Assembly (NCBI RefSeq): GCF_014773245.1
Contig: NZ_JACWMX010000005.1
Location: forward strand, 310,001 to 374,000
Reading direction: 5' to 3'
Length of the DNA stretch: 64,000 nt
DNA from: Mucilaginibacter glaciei
GTDB taxonomy: Bacteria > Bacteroidota > Bacteroidia > Sphingobacteriales > Sphingobacteriaceae
Under the pieces are notes generated by a model, which was not told the origin of the DNA, made no database searches, and saw only the letters and a program-made list of their open reading frames with translations. A program made the position numbers and the translations under genes. Of the stretch, positions 17,499 to 24,741 are shown piece after piece. Numbering within the stretch: position 1 is the first letter of the stretch; each line of letters begins with the position of its first letter.

Positions 17499-18278
17499 TT
17501 AAAGGCCCGAGTAATAATCATACCCTTCTCTTGCCCAATAATCGGGCAAACGTCTGTTGCTAAAGGTCATGTAGCGAATTCGTTTTAAATTTTTGATGCC
17601 GTATTTAACCGGGATGATGAGCCGCAGCGGTGCACCATGATTAAGCGGAATAGGCTTGCCGTTCATTTCATAGGCCAAAATAGTTTGCGGGTGCACGGCA
17701 CTCGGCATATCCAAGCCTACCTGGTATTTTTTATCGGGCGTCATTAGACCAACATAGTTTACTTGGGTTTGATCGCCAAGGCCAAAATGATCCATAAAGT
17801 CTATCATCTTGAGGCCGCCCCAGTATTGGATCTGGTCCCAACCTTCAACGCATTTAAAATCAAAAACGATCTCTGTTTTCGGCAAGGCCTTTATTTCTTC
17901 GATAGTAATGTACATGATATCCCCGTTAGCCTTTTTTACCTCCAGTTTCCAATCGGCAACATCAAATTCGCTTTCCAAACCTATCTTACTATTCTGGCGT
18001 ACGTTTTTGGCCGCCATTTCTTTTGGATAGGTTTTAACCAAATGATTGTTGCTGAAAAAATTGCGGAAGAATAATTCTGTTTTATTTAAGGCCCGGCGTA
18101 GTGGTGCATGTGCCCCCGCGGTTGCGCTTGCAACTTCATCGGGCGAGGTGTAGAGCGCTCGCCACCCTTTATATGCTGCGGCACTACCGACAGCAAAAAT
18201 CCCGAAAGAAATGAAGTTGCGCCTCTTGATTTTTTGATCTACCGTAAGCGGTAGTTTAATTTTCTTTTTATTTTCCAT
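17499..18278 (-). CDS. MsrP/YedY-like molybdopterin-dependent oxidoreductase
   Basis: A 259-residue member of the sulfite oxidase superfamily. The N-terminus carries a twin-arginine-type signal (KIKRRNFISFGIF at about 17-29) followed by a hydrophobic stretch, so it is exported folded by Tat. The Mo-ligand motif FDFKCVEGWD is present with C143; further family segments are WGGLKMIDFMDHFG, NGKPIPLNHGAPLRLIIPVKYGIKNLKRI and a C-terminal Trp/Tyr-rich tail. MsrP reduces methionine sulfoxide in periplasmic proteins using electrons from a membrane cytochrome. ATG 18278 overlaps the end of the cytochrome b gene by 11 bases, consistent with translational coupling. The exact substrate is inferred from family and context. 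Confidence 0.88.
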   Translation of the reverse strand: MENKKKIKLPLTVDQKIKRRNFISFGIFAVGSAAAYKGWRALYTSPDEVASATAGAHAPLRRALNKTELFFRNFFSNNHLVKTYPKEMAAKNVRQNSKIGLESEFDVADWKLEVKKANGDIMYITIEEIKALPKTEIVFDFKCVEGWDQIQYWGGLKMIDFMDHFGLGDQTQVNYVGLMTPDKKYQVGLDMPSAVHPQTILAYEMNGKPIPLNHGAPLRLIIPVKYGIKNLKRIRYMTFSNRRLPDYWAREGYDYYSGL

Positions 18279-18981
18279 CTGTTTCGGGGGCTTTAGGGGT
18301 TTCAATATCAATTTGAGGGATTGCCGGTTCTGTTTTCACAACCTCAAAACCTGATATTACCGAGCGGAAATTATTCCAGCCGGCAAGCACTACCTGGAAA
18401 ACGTGGATCAGGAAAAAGAATACATATCCAATGGTCAATACAAAGTGCGCTATGCGTGCCAAATGGTAGCCTCCGCAAAGCCAGGTAATGGTGCTGAACT
18501 GCACGGGTTTGTATATAGCCAGCCCGGTTATCAATGATCCGAACCCCATAACGATAATAGCGGTGTAGGCTATGCGTTGTGCCGCATTATATTTATTTTG
18601 AGGTGGTGCCATTTTGCGGATGTGCAGATCATGCAGCAATACCAGCCAGGCTTCTTTGAATGACTTACGTTGTGGTAATAATTCGCGCCACGAGCCGGAG
18701 ATGATGGTATAAAGCACATAAATAAGTCCATTCAATGCAAAAAACCACATGAACAAAAAGTGAAAGGCCATGCCTTCTGCCAGTCGCCCCGGGATGTTAA
18801 AAAAGTTATTAAACCAATCAGGAAAAAACCTGAAAAATTGATGGCCAAAAATAGTGAGGGTATAAACATCGTTGCTCCAGTAAATGAGCATACCGCTCCA
18901 TATCATTATGGTGAGCAGGGGGAAGTTCACCCAATGCGTCCAGCGCATGAGTAACGAGTGTTTTTCTTTAATAACTTTCAT
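18268..18981 (-). CDS. Di-heme cytochrome b membrane subunit (PF01292 type)
   Basis: A 237-residue membrane protein with four to five helices. Candidate heme ligands are H16 (MRWTHWVNF), H74 (MAFHFLFMWFF), H173/H179 (GGYHLARIAHF) and H193 (FFFLIHVFQVV), the arrangement of Ni-hydrogenase/thiosulfate-reductase type cytochrome b subunits. It is likely to pass quinol electrons to the exported molybdenum enzyme encoded next, in the way YedZ1 serves YedY1. This differs from the MsrQ/YedZ ferric-reductase-like partner of E. coli. It follows the DUF1223 gene by 76 bases. Confidence 0.88.
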   Translation of the reverse strand: MKVIKEKHSLLMRWTHWVNFPLLTIMIWSGMLIYWSNDVYTLTIFGHQFFRFFPDWFNNFFNIPGRLAEGMAFHFLFMWFFALNGLIYVLYTIISGSWRELLPQRKSFKEAWLVLLHDLHIRKMAPPQNKYNAAQRIAYTAIIVMGFGSLITGLAIYKPVQFSTITWLCGGYHLARIAHFVLTIGYVFFFLIHVFQVVLAGWNNFRSVISGFEVVKTEPAIPQIDIETPKAPETDGK

Positions 18982-19010
18982 GTTATAAGGAGGTTGAGGT
19001 GATTTAAATA

Positions 19011-19044
19011 GTGTTCACATACGTTAATGAGCGCAGGTGAACAC
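19011..19044. other. Inverted repeat between DUF1223 and cytochrome b genes
   Basis: GTGTTCAC at 19011-19018 and GTGAACAC at 19037-19044 are perfect inverted arms with an 18-base loop. There is no T run. It may be an operator or an mRNA hairpin that changes relative expression within the minus-strand operon. Confidence 0.4.
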
Positions 19045-19057
19045 CATTAATTATGAT

Positions 19058-19852
19058 TTAATTACTTGCTACAGCAGTACCGGTAAATGCTGCCTTGGTA
19101 GCCGCATTGATCTCGCCGGTTTTTGTATTTTGTATAAAAGCGATCACTTCGTAATTTTTTGCTGAGAAGCTATCAGGCAGATTAATGCTTGCCTCGCCTG
19201 TTTTTGCAACAAGCGGGATGTTTTGAAGATTACTCACTATCTGTACGTGCGATAGGGTACGGCCTCCATTTTCGCCCCGTTTAACAACTATAGTTGCTGC
19301 CTTTTGTACTAAAGCTAAAAGTAAAGTGTTATCTGCACCTCCCTCTGTAGCGTATTTAATTAAGGCTTTGTTGCCGGTTAAATTAACACCCTTTAATGAT
19401 AAATCTGCTTTTGGTGACTTTCTTAAGTTTGCTGTAATGGTATTACGCAATGTGCCTTCCTGCGAGCCTACAAATTCGGTTTTGCCGTTAACAATAACTT
19501 GCGGCGTGTATGCCGAGCTTAAATTTAACCAGTTGGCATAGGTGTTTTGCCTGTTAGAAAACGCTGCACTGCTAAAGGGGTCTTTCCAGCCCAGGCGGTT
19601 CCAATAATCAACATGGTAGGCCAGGATATAAACCGGCTTATCAGAAACTTCTTTTTCAATTTTAGCAATCACTTCATCCGCCGGAGGGCAGCTCGAGCAT
19701 CCCTCGGAGGTGAAAAGCTCAACAACCGCAAATCCTTTATCGGATGTGACAACTATGGGTTTGTTATTGCCGGCCTTTAAAAAGGTAAACGCTGATACCA
19801 AACCCGCGGTAACTATTAAGGCGAGCGCTGTAAATATTTTGATGGTATTCAT
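19058..19852 (-). CDS. DUF1223 secreted thioredoxin-like protein
   Basis: A 264-residue protein with a signal peptide (ending near residue 22) and the DUF1223 signature VVELFTSEGCSSCPPADEVIAKI around residues 42-64, which carries a CSSC redox-type pair in a thioredoxin-like fold. Further family segments are VYILAYHVDYWNRLGWKDPFSS and YTPQVIVNGKTEFVGS. The substrate is not known; a periplasmic thiol-disulfide role is likely from the CxxC motif. It is the first gene of the minus-strand group and is preceded by an ECF-type promoter identical in its key bases to the one before the divergent sigma factor gene. Confidence 0.88.
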   Translation of the reverse strand: MNTIKIFTALALIVTAGLVSAFTFLKAGNNKPIVVTSDKGFAVVELFTSEGCSSCPPADEVIAKIEKEVSDKPVYILAYHVDYWNRLGWKDPFSSAAFSNRQNTYANWLNLSSAYTPQVIVNGKTEFVGSQEGTLRNTITANLRKSPKADLSLKGVNLTGNKALIKYATEGGADNTLLLALVQKAATIVVKRGENGGRTLSHVQIVSNLQNIPLVAKTGEASINLPDSFSAKNYEVIAFIQNTKTGEINAATKAAFTGTAVASN

Positions 19853-19872
19853 ATTAAATCTTTTTTACACGC

Positions 19873-19902
19873 TTAGTCGGCCTTTAAGGGTCATCCTTAC
19901 AA
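19873..19902 (-). promoter_or_regulatory. ECF-type promoter of the DUF1223-cytochrome-molybdenum enzyme group
   Basis: On the minus strand the sequence reads TTGTAAGG, 14 bases, CCGACTAA. It matches base for base the divergent promoter at 19981-20010 over both conserved blocks and the spacer length. The predicted transcript would begin about 10-15 bases before the DUF1223 start codon. Confidence 0.75.
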
Positions 19903-19980
19903 ATTAAATATACATTTATAATGGCTTGCCATACAGTTGTTTAAAACAACACCTTTTATGCCAAAAAAAATAATTACATA

Positions 19981-20010
19981 TTGTAAGGTTTTGAACTTGT
20001 TGCCGACTAA
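19981..20010 (+). promoter_or_regulatory. Autoregulatory ECF-type promoter of the sigma factor gene
   Basis: TTGTAAGG (19981-19988), 14 bases, CCGACTAA (20003-20010). The -35/-10 layout is that of ECF sigma factor promoters, and the motif is repeated upstream of two other genes of the locus. Transcription would begin near 20016, so translation must start at ATG 20023 or 20026. Confidence 0.75.
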
Positions 20011-20022
20011 TGGTTGTTTATA

Positions 20023-20613
20023 ATGATGAACGAACAAACAATCCCTCCCGTGCATCAGCCCCCCGACCCAAAAAACTGGGTTGCGATGTATGCTGATTAT
20101 TTATTTGCCTATACCATAACACGTATACAGGACGAAGAGCAGGCTCGTGACCTGGTGCAGGAAACGTTTTTGGCTGGCTTACAAGGCCTGCAGAAATACG
20201 CCGGCAAAAGTTCTGAGCGGACCTGGTTAACAGGCATATTAAAGAATAAGATAATTGATGTTTACCGAAAAAAATCGTCGGGCTTAAAAACGCAGGAGAT
20301 AAATACTGCGGATGGCGAAGTGCTGGATTTTTTTAATGGAACCGACGGGCACTGGAAGCAAGAGCACAGGCCCCAAAACTTTGGGTTGAATGATTTTGAC
20401 CCTTTAGCTAATAAGGAACTTAACCAGGTGCTTCAAAGGTGTATGCGAAAGTTACCCGCATTATGGCTCTCGGTGTTTACAATGAAACACATGGACGATG
20501 AGGAAACCGATGTAGTTTGTGCTGAACTGAGAATAAGTTCGGCCAACTTTTGGGTGATTATTCACAGGGCTAAACTGAACCTGAGGGCTTGCCTTCAAAA
20601 AAACTGGATGTAA
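20023..20613 (+). CDS. ECF (RpoE-like) sigma-70 family sigma factor
   Basis: A 196-residue sigma factor. Region 2 covers about residues 18-85 (DYLFAYTITRIQDEEQARDLVQETFLAGL, RTWLTGILKNKIIDVYRKK), and region 4 covers about 135-190 (LPALWLSVFTMKHMDDEETDVVCAELRISSANFWVIIHRAKLNLRACL). The start at ATG 20023 is chosen because the promoter lies just upstream; an in-frame TTG at 20014 would leave no room. The anti-sigma gene begins three bases after its stop. It probably recognises the TTGTAAGG-N14-CCGACWAA motif found three times in this locus, including before its own gene. Confidence 0.92.
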   Translation: MMNEQTIPPVHQPPDPKNWVAMYADYLFAYTITRIQDEEQARDLVQETFLAGLQGLQKYAGKSSERTWLTGILKNKIIDVYRKKSSGLKTQEINTADGEVLDFFNGTDGHWKQEHRPQNFGLNDFDPLANKELNQVLQRCMRKLPALWLSVFTMKHMDDEETDVVCAELRISSANFWVIIHRAKLNLRACLQKNWM

Positions 20614-20616
20614 AAA

Positions 20617-20892
20617 ATGAGCGATTTTAAAGATATTATATATAACTGCCGGCAGGCCACTTACTTAATAGAGAAGCGCGAACTAATAAAGCTGACGTTT
20701 AAAGAACAGATTGAATTACGGATGCATTTAGTTGGCTGCGATATGTGCAAACTTTATGTAAAGCAAAGCCGGAAAATAAATGAGATGGTAAAGCAGCTTT
20801 TAAAGTCAGACATGAGGCACACCATCAGATTAGATGATGATTTTAAAAATGCGTTGCAAACACAAATTGACGATCAATTAAATAAAAATTAA
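20617..20892 (+). CDS. Small zinc-finger-type anti-sigma factor
   Basis: A 91-residue soluble protein. It has C11 in the YNCRQATYLIEKRE helix and the H-x3-C-x2-C pattern in MHLVGCDMCKLYV (about residues 45-57), the signature of zinc-binding ZAS anti-sigma domains. It has no membrane helix, so it is cytoplasmic. Anti-sigma factors of this type release their sigma factor on oxidation of the cysteines or loss of zinc. The gene follows the ECF sigma gene directly, almost certainly in one operon. Confidence 0.85.
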   Translation: MSDFKDIIYNCRQATYLIEKRELIKLTFKEQIELRMHLVGCDMCKLYVKQSRKINEMVKQLLKSDMRHTIRLDDDFKNALQTQIDDQLNKN

Positions 20893-20897
20893 AAAAC

Positions 20898-20927
20898 TTG
20901 TAAGGTTTGATAAATGAGCCCGACAAA
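20898..20927 (+). promoter_or_regulatory. ECF-type promoter of the methionine-rich protein gene
   Basis: TTGTAAGG (20898-20905), 14 bases, CCGACAAA (20920-20927). It differs from the two divergent promoters by a single base in the -10 block. It gives the short downstream gene its own strong start independent of the sigma operon. Confidence 0.72.
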
Positions 20928-20952
20928 GGGGCAAATTAAAAAATCAAAGAAC

Positions 20953-21210
20953 ATGAAAACTTACAAATCAATTATCTCGACTATCCTATTAGCAACTGCT
21001 GTTACTTTTAGCGCAGGTGCTGCAACCTCATCTTTCCAGGACAAAATGGCCCAGGACAAAATGTCAAAAGACAAAATGGAAACAAAGAAGATGGACAAAA
21101 TGAGTAAAGACAAAATGAAGATGGAAAAGAAAAAGATGGACAAGATGAAAAAGGATTCATCTAAAATGGATAAAATGTCGAAAGACAAAATGGATAAAGG
21201 CAATAAATAA
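20953..21210 (+). CDS. Secreted methionine-rich KDKM-repeat (MXKDX-like) protein
   Basis: An 85-residue protein with a signal peptide (residues 1-24, ending FSAGAA). The 61-residue mature part is made almost only of Lys, Met, Asp and Ser in repeats such as DKMSKDKM and KKMDKM, and contains 12 methionines (about one in five), with no Cys or His. It resembles the MXKDX pentapeptide repeat proteins, and in composition the periplasmic MrpX peptide, which soaks up hypochlorite through methionine oxidation. Translation starts at ATG 20953; the in-frame ATG at 20914 lies inside the promoter. A strong terminator follows. Confidence 0.85.
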   Translation: MKTYKSIISTILLATAVTFSAGAATSSFQDKMAQDKMSKDKMETKKMDKMSKDKMKMEKKKMDKMKKDSSKMDKMSKDKMDKGNK

Positions 21211-21239
21211 TTGGGAGGTTGTTTTTGTTTTTAATGAGG

Positions 21240-21271
21240 GTGGGGGCAAACGCCCCCACTTCTTTTTTTTT
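21240..21271 (+). terminator. Intrinsic terminator after the methionine-rich gene
   Basis: A perfect 8-bp stem GTGGGGGC / GCCCCCAC with loop AAAC is followed by a run of T. It separates the methionine-rich gene from the peroxiredoxin gene. Confidence 0.88.
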
Positions 21272-21292
21272 ATTCTTATTTCAATTTAAATC

Positions 21293-21871
21293 ATGAAAAA
21301 CTATATACTAATCGCACTTGGTCTTTTATTTTCTGCTCAGGTGATAGCACAGGCAGGGTTAAAGGCGGGTGTAGTGGCACCGGCATTTACTGCAACAGAT
21401 AATTCAGGCAAAAAGGTTGATCTGAAAACGCTGTTAAAAACGCATAAATCGGTCGTGTTATTCTTTTACCGCGGCCAGTGGTGCCCGTATTGCAACAAAC
21501 AAATGCAGCATATACAAGATTCTTTACAGCTACTAAGCGGTAAAGGTGCCTACGTTATTGGTGTAACGCCCGAGACGGAAGAGAATATTGCTAAAACTGT
21601 TACAAAAACAAAGGCAAGCTACTCTATCGTGCAAGATAAAGGCTACAGTATTATGAAAAGCTACGGTGTTAATTACTTTATGGATGATGCCACCGTTACT
21701 AAATACAAAGGCTATGGTTTAGATATGGCCAAAGCAAACGGTAACCCAGATAATGTACTGCCGGTACCCGCAACTTACGTTATAGGCAGCGACGGTAAAA
21801 TTGCTTTTGCGCATTTTGATAAAGATTACAGCAAGCGCGCATCGGTAAAAGATATCCTGACGGCACTTTAA
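21293..21871 (+). CDS. Secreted peroxiredoxin-like (AhpC/TSA) protein
   Basis: A 192-residue thioredoxin-fold protein with a signal peptide (ending VIAQA-G near residue 22). The redox site is FFYRGQWCPYCNKQMQHIQ, with both Cys in CPYC at about residues 65-68. The region after it (YVIGVTPETEENI, YSIVQDKGYSIMKSYGVNY, VLPVPATYVIGSDGKIAFAHFDKDY) is typical of AhpC/TSA peroxiredoxin-like proteins. It should reduce peroxides or act as a thiol oxidoreductase in the periplasm. It lies downstream of the methionine-rich gene, separated by a terminator; no copy of the ECF motif is visible directly before it. Confidence 0.87.
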   Translation: MKNYILIALGLLFSAQVIAQAGLKAGVVAPAFTATDNSGKKVDLKTLLKTHKSVVLFFYRGQWCPYCNKQMQHIQDSLQLLSGKGAYVIGVTPETEENIAKTVTKTKASYSIVQDKGYSIMKSYGVNYFMDDATVTKYKGYGLDMAKANGNPDNVLPVPATYVIGSDGKIAFAHFDKDYSKRASVKDILTAL

Positions 21872-21892
21872 GAAACTTAGCTATAAAATCAC

Positions 21893-21936
21893 AAAAGCCC
21901 CCCTTCCGTTAAAACGGATAGGGGGGCTTTGTTTTT
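21893..21936 (+). terminator. Intrinsic terminator after the peroxiredoxin gene
   Basis: AAAGCCCCCC (21894-21903) pairs with GGGGGGCTTT (21921-21930), with an inner CCGTT-aaa-ACGG stem, followed by GTTTTT. Confidence 0.88.
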
Positions 21937-21980
21937 ACACTCATTGACTGCTATTTTAAAACGCATCTTCTTATTTAAAA

Positions 21981-22047
21981 TTAGTCTAAATAAATTTGAT
22001 AAATAGTTTTTGATTGGTATTTTCGCCCTAAATTAGAATTAATCTAA
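21981..22047. promoter_or_regulatory. Two related palindromic sites before the TonB receptor
   Basis: TTAGTCTAA (21981-21989) is an odd-length palindrome, and TTAGAATTAATCTAA (22033-22047) has perfect TTAGA/TCTAA arms. The 13 bases TTAGTCTAAATAA and TTAATCTAAATAA differ at one position. The TTAG...CTAA layout recalls DtxR/IdeR-type iron-regulator sites, and iron control would suit a siderophore receptor. This is inference. Confidence 0.45.
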
Positions 22048-22053
22048 ATAAGC

Positions 22054-24561
22054 ATGAACAAAATATACCTTATCCTCCTTCTCAACCTGTTTTGCGTTCT
22101 CATCGGCAATCAGGCTTCAGCACAATCAAAATATGTGTCATTATCCGGCAATGTAAAAACCAGTGATGGTAAGCCTGCAAGTTTTGTAAGCGTAGCCTTA
22201 GCAGGCACTAACAAGGGCACCATGACAGACGATAACGGCTATTATTTGATAGCTAATATTAAACCCGGCAATTATACACTTAAGGTTTCTTTTGTTGGGT
22301 TAAAAACACAAGAACGCCAGGTCAACGTTACCGCGGGCTCAAAAAACCAGGTAGATTTCTCTATTAGCGAAAACGCCTCACAATTAAATGAAGTTGTTAT
22401 CACTGGCTCGCAAACCTTAAACAAGCCAGTTGCTTTAGGCAAGGCAAATATTCGCCCCTTAGATCTGCCGCAAAGTACAGGCGTTATTTCCAGCACCGTG
22501 ATCGCCGATCAGCAGGCTATCCGCCTGGGCGATGTAGTGAAAAACGTGAGCGGTGTATCGCTTACTCAAACCCGTGGCGGCGTTGCCGAAACCTTTTCTT
22601 CAAGAGGTTACAGTATAGGTGTTGCCGGTTCCGGCGGTAGTATCTTTAAGAACGGTATCATTTCAAACACGCAAGGTTTCCCTGATGCCAGTACGCTGGA
22701 GTCGATAGAAGTTTTAAAGGGCAGTTCGGCCTTGCTATACGGTAACGTATCTGGCGGGGTGATCATCAACCTGGTTACTAAAAAACCACGTTTTGACTGG
22801 GGTGGCTCAGTGTCGATGCTCGTGGGCAGCTTTAACCAGTACAAGCCAACTGTCGACCTTTACGGCCCTATTTCAAAAAACTTAGCTTTCAGGGTAGTGG
22901 CCACGCATGAAAATGCCGATAGCTATCGCGATGTGGTGCATGTGAACCGTACCTACGTTAATCCGTCTTTACTTTATAAAATTGGCACCAAAACAGATAT
23001 TTTGTTAGAGGGTGATTACCTGAAATCTAATATCGTTCCGGATGCAGGCGTTGGCGTGCCCAACAACCGCATCACCATAACCGAAGTGCCTAAACAACCC
23101 CGTAACCGGTTTATTTATCCAAACTGGGCATACAATAACACAGAGCAGGGATCAGGTTACCTGACTATCAACCACCGCTTTACTGATAACTGGAAATTAA
23201 CGGCTATCGGTGGCTTGCAAAACACAAAGGTTAACGGTTTTGGTGTAGGTGTGCCGATGACCATCGCTGCAAACGGCGATTGGACACGCACCCTGAGCGC
23301 GGTAAAAAGCGCCGAAAAGGATTACTCGGCACAGATCAATTTGAATGGCGCGTTCAAAACCGGATTTTTGGGCCATCAGTTATTATTCGGGACAGATTTT
23401 ACCCGGATAGTAGCGCAAAATAATACCTTTAAGTACACCTCAGCCGCGGGTGTAGTGGGTACGGCTTATGATAAGATCAACATCTTTGATCCGGCCACCT
23501 TTAACGTACGTACCGACATCCCGGCTATCGCCGATACTGCCTTAACCACTACCCCGCAAAACCGGATGGGTATTTACGCGCAGGATCTGATCAGCATCAC
23601 CAGTAAATTTAAAGTATTGGCAGGTTTAAGATGGTCATATCAGAAGGCCTACCGCACAACCATTTTTAATTATGACAGGCAGCAGGAGCGCCGGGGGGCA
23701 ACAGCCGACAAATCGGACAATGCATTTTCGCCAAAATTGGCCCTAATCTATCAGCCGGTGCAAACCACATCTGTTTATGCCAGTTATACCAACAACTTTA
23801 CCATCAATAGCGGAATAGATATCTTCGGTAATAATCTAAAGCCGTCTATCGTTAATCAATACGAGGCCGGTGTTAAAAATGAATTCTTGAATGGCCGCTT
23901 ATCTGCCAACTTGAGCGTTTATCGTATTCGCAACAGCAACTTTGCGCAAACTGCCTTGGTCGACCAAAACGGTAACCCGAATACTAATACTAACATCAAG
24001 ACACTTAGTGGCGAAACCACCAGCGATGGTTTGGAGGTAGACCTCAACGGATCACTATCAAAGAATTTTTATTTTATAGCGGGTTATGGTTATAACTACA
24101 TGCGCTATACCAATACTACAGGGGTTGCAGGGTCACAGGTTGAAGGCGAGCGGCTGATTAACAACCCATCACATACAGCTAACGGATCTATCTTCTACAC
24201 CTTTGACGGTGGGAGCGTGAAAGGCCTCAAGATCGGTGCATCGGCATTTTACACCGGCAAACGCTTTGGTGGTAACAATAATACCGTTGGTGTTGCGCCG
24301 GGCGAGTTGAACAGCACGCGCACCGGGGTAACCACAGCTAACCCTAACGGCACAGGTAAAACATCATCCTACAATGCGTTGCTGCCGTTAACCGGCTTTA
24401 CTACGGTCGATCTTTCGGCAGGTTACAGTTTCAAACATATATCGCTGTTGACCAAAGTGGCTAACATATTTGACACCTTTAATTATGTTGTGCATGACAG
24501 GTACAGCCTAAACCCTATTCCGCCGCGTATGTTTGTAGCCACACTGGCTTATAAATTTTAA
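22054..24561 (+). CDS. TonB-dependent siderophore receptor
   Basis: An 835-residue outer membrane receptor. A signal peptide (1-24, ending ASA-Q) is followed by a carboxypeptidase-regulatory-like beta-sandwich (about 30-110; LSGNVKTSDGKPASFVSVALAGTNKGTMTDDNGYY). A TonB-box-like LNEVVITG lies near residue 116, then the plug (about 135-245; IRLGDVVKNVSGVSL, ESIEVLKGSSALLYG), and a 22-strand barrel ending in PRMFVATLAYKF. It belongs to the FhuA/FpvA-like siderophore receptors, so ferric siderophore import is likely. It stands alone between terminators, with possible iron-regulator palindromes upstream. Confidence 0.9.
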   Translation: MNKIYLILLLNLFCVLIGNQASAQSKYVSLSGNVKTSDGKPASFVSVALAGTNKGTMTDDNGYYLIANIKPGNYTLKVSFVGLKTQERQVNVTAGSKNQVDFSISENASQLNEVVITGSQTLNKPVALGKANIRPLDLPQSTGVISSTVIADQQAIRLGDVVKNVSGVSLTQTRGGVAETFSSRGYSIGVAGSGGSIFKNGIISNTQGFPDASTLESIEVLKGSSALLYGNVSGGVIINLVTKKPRFDWGGSVSMLVGSFNQYKPTVDLYGPISKNLAFRVVATHENADSYRDVVHVNRTYVNPSLLYKIGTKTDILLEGDYLKSNIVPDAGVGVPNNRITITEVPKQPRNRFIYPNWAYNNTEQGSGYLTINHRFTDNWKLTAIGGLQNTKVNGFGVGVPMTIAANGDWTRTLSAVKSAEKDYSAQINLNGAFKTGFLGHQLLFGTDFTRIVAQNNTFKYTSAAGVVGTAYDKINIFDPATFNVRTDIPAIADTALTTTPQNRMGIYAQDLISITSKFKVLAGLRWSYQKAYRTTIFNYDRQQERRGATADKSDNAFSPKLALIYQPVQTTSVYASYTNNFTINSGIDIFGNNLKPSIVNQYEAGVKNEFLNGRLSANLSVYRIRNSNFAQTALVDQNGNPNTNTNIKTLSGETTSDGLEVDLNGSLSKNFYFIAGYGYNYMRYTNTTGVAGSQVEGERLINNPSHTANGSIFYTFDGGSVKGLKIGASAFYTGKRFGGNNNTVGVAPGELNSTRTGVTTANPNGTGKTSSYNALLPLTGFTTVDLSAGYSFKHISLLTKVANIFDTFNYVVHDRYSLNPIPPRMFVATLAYKF

Positions 24562-24576
24562 TATAAAATACCTTTT

Positions 24577-24611
24577 AAAAAGCCGGGCGTTGCAAAATGC
24601 CCGGCTTTTTC
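24577..24611 (+). terminator. Intrinsic terminator after the TonB receptor gene
   Basis: AAAAAGCCGGGC (24577-24588) pairs with GCCCGGCTTTTT (24599-24610). The arms give a bidirectional T run. Confidence 0.9.
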
Positions 24612-24712
24612 CATTAATAATTTAACTTGACAATTGATTTTTTATACTCCAGTAGGTTAAAATACGGTTATTACTGATTAAATTTTGAGTAGGATAAATT
24701 GTTGCGCCAGCC

Positions 24713-24720
24713 TACATTTG
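24713..24720 (+). promoter_or_regulatory. Possible -7 element of the hydroxyproline operon
   Basis: TACATTTG matches TAnnTTTG 22 bases before the first gene. No -33 TTTG stands at the usual distance (the nearest is 25 bases upstream), which would fit activation by the AraC-type regulator encoded at the end of the cluster. Confidence 0.4.
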
Positions 24721-24741
24721 AGTTTAAAATAACAAGCAATT

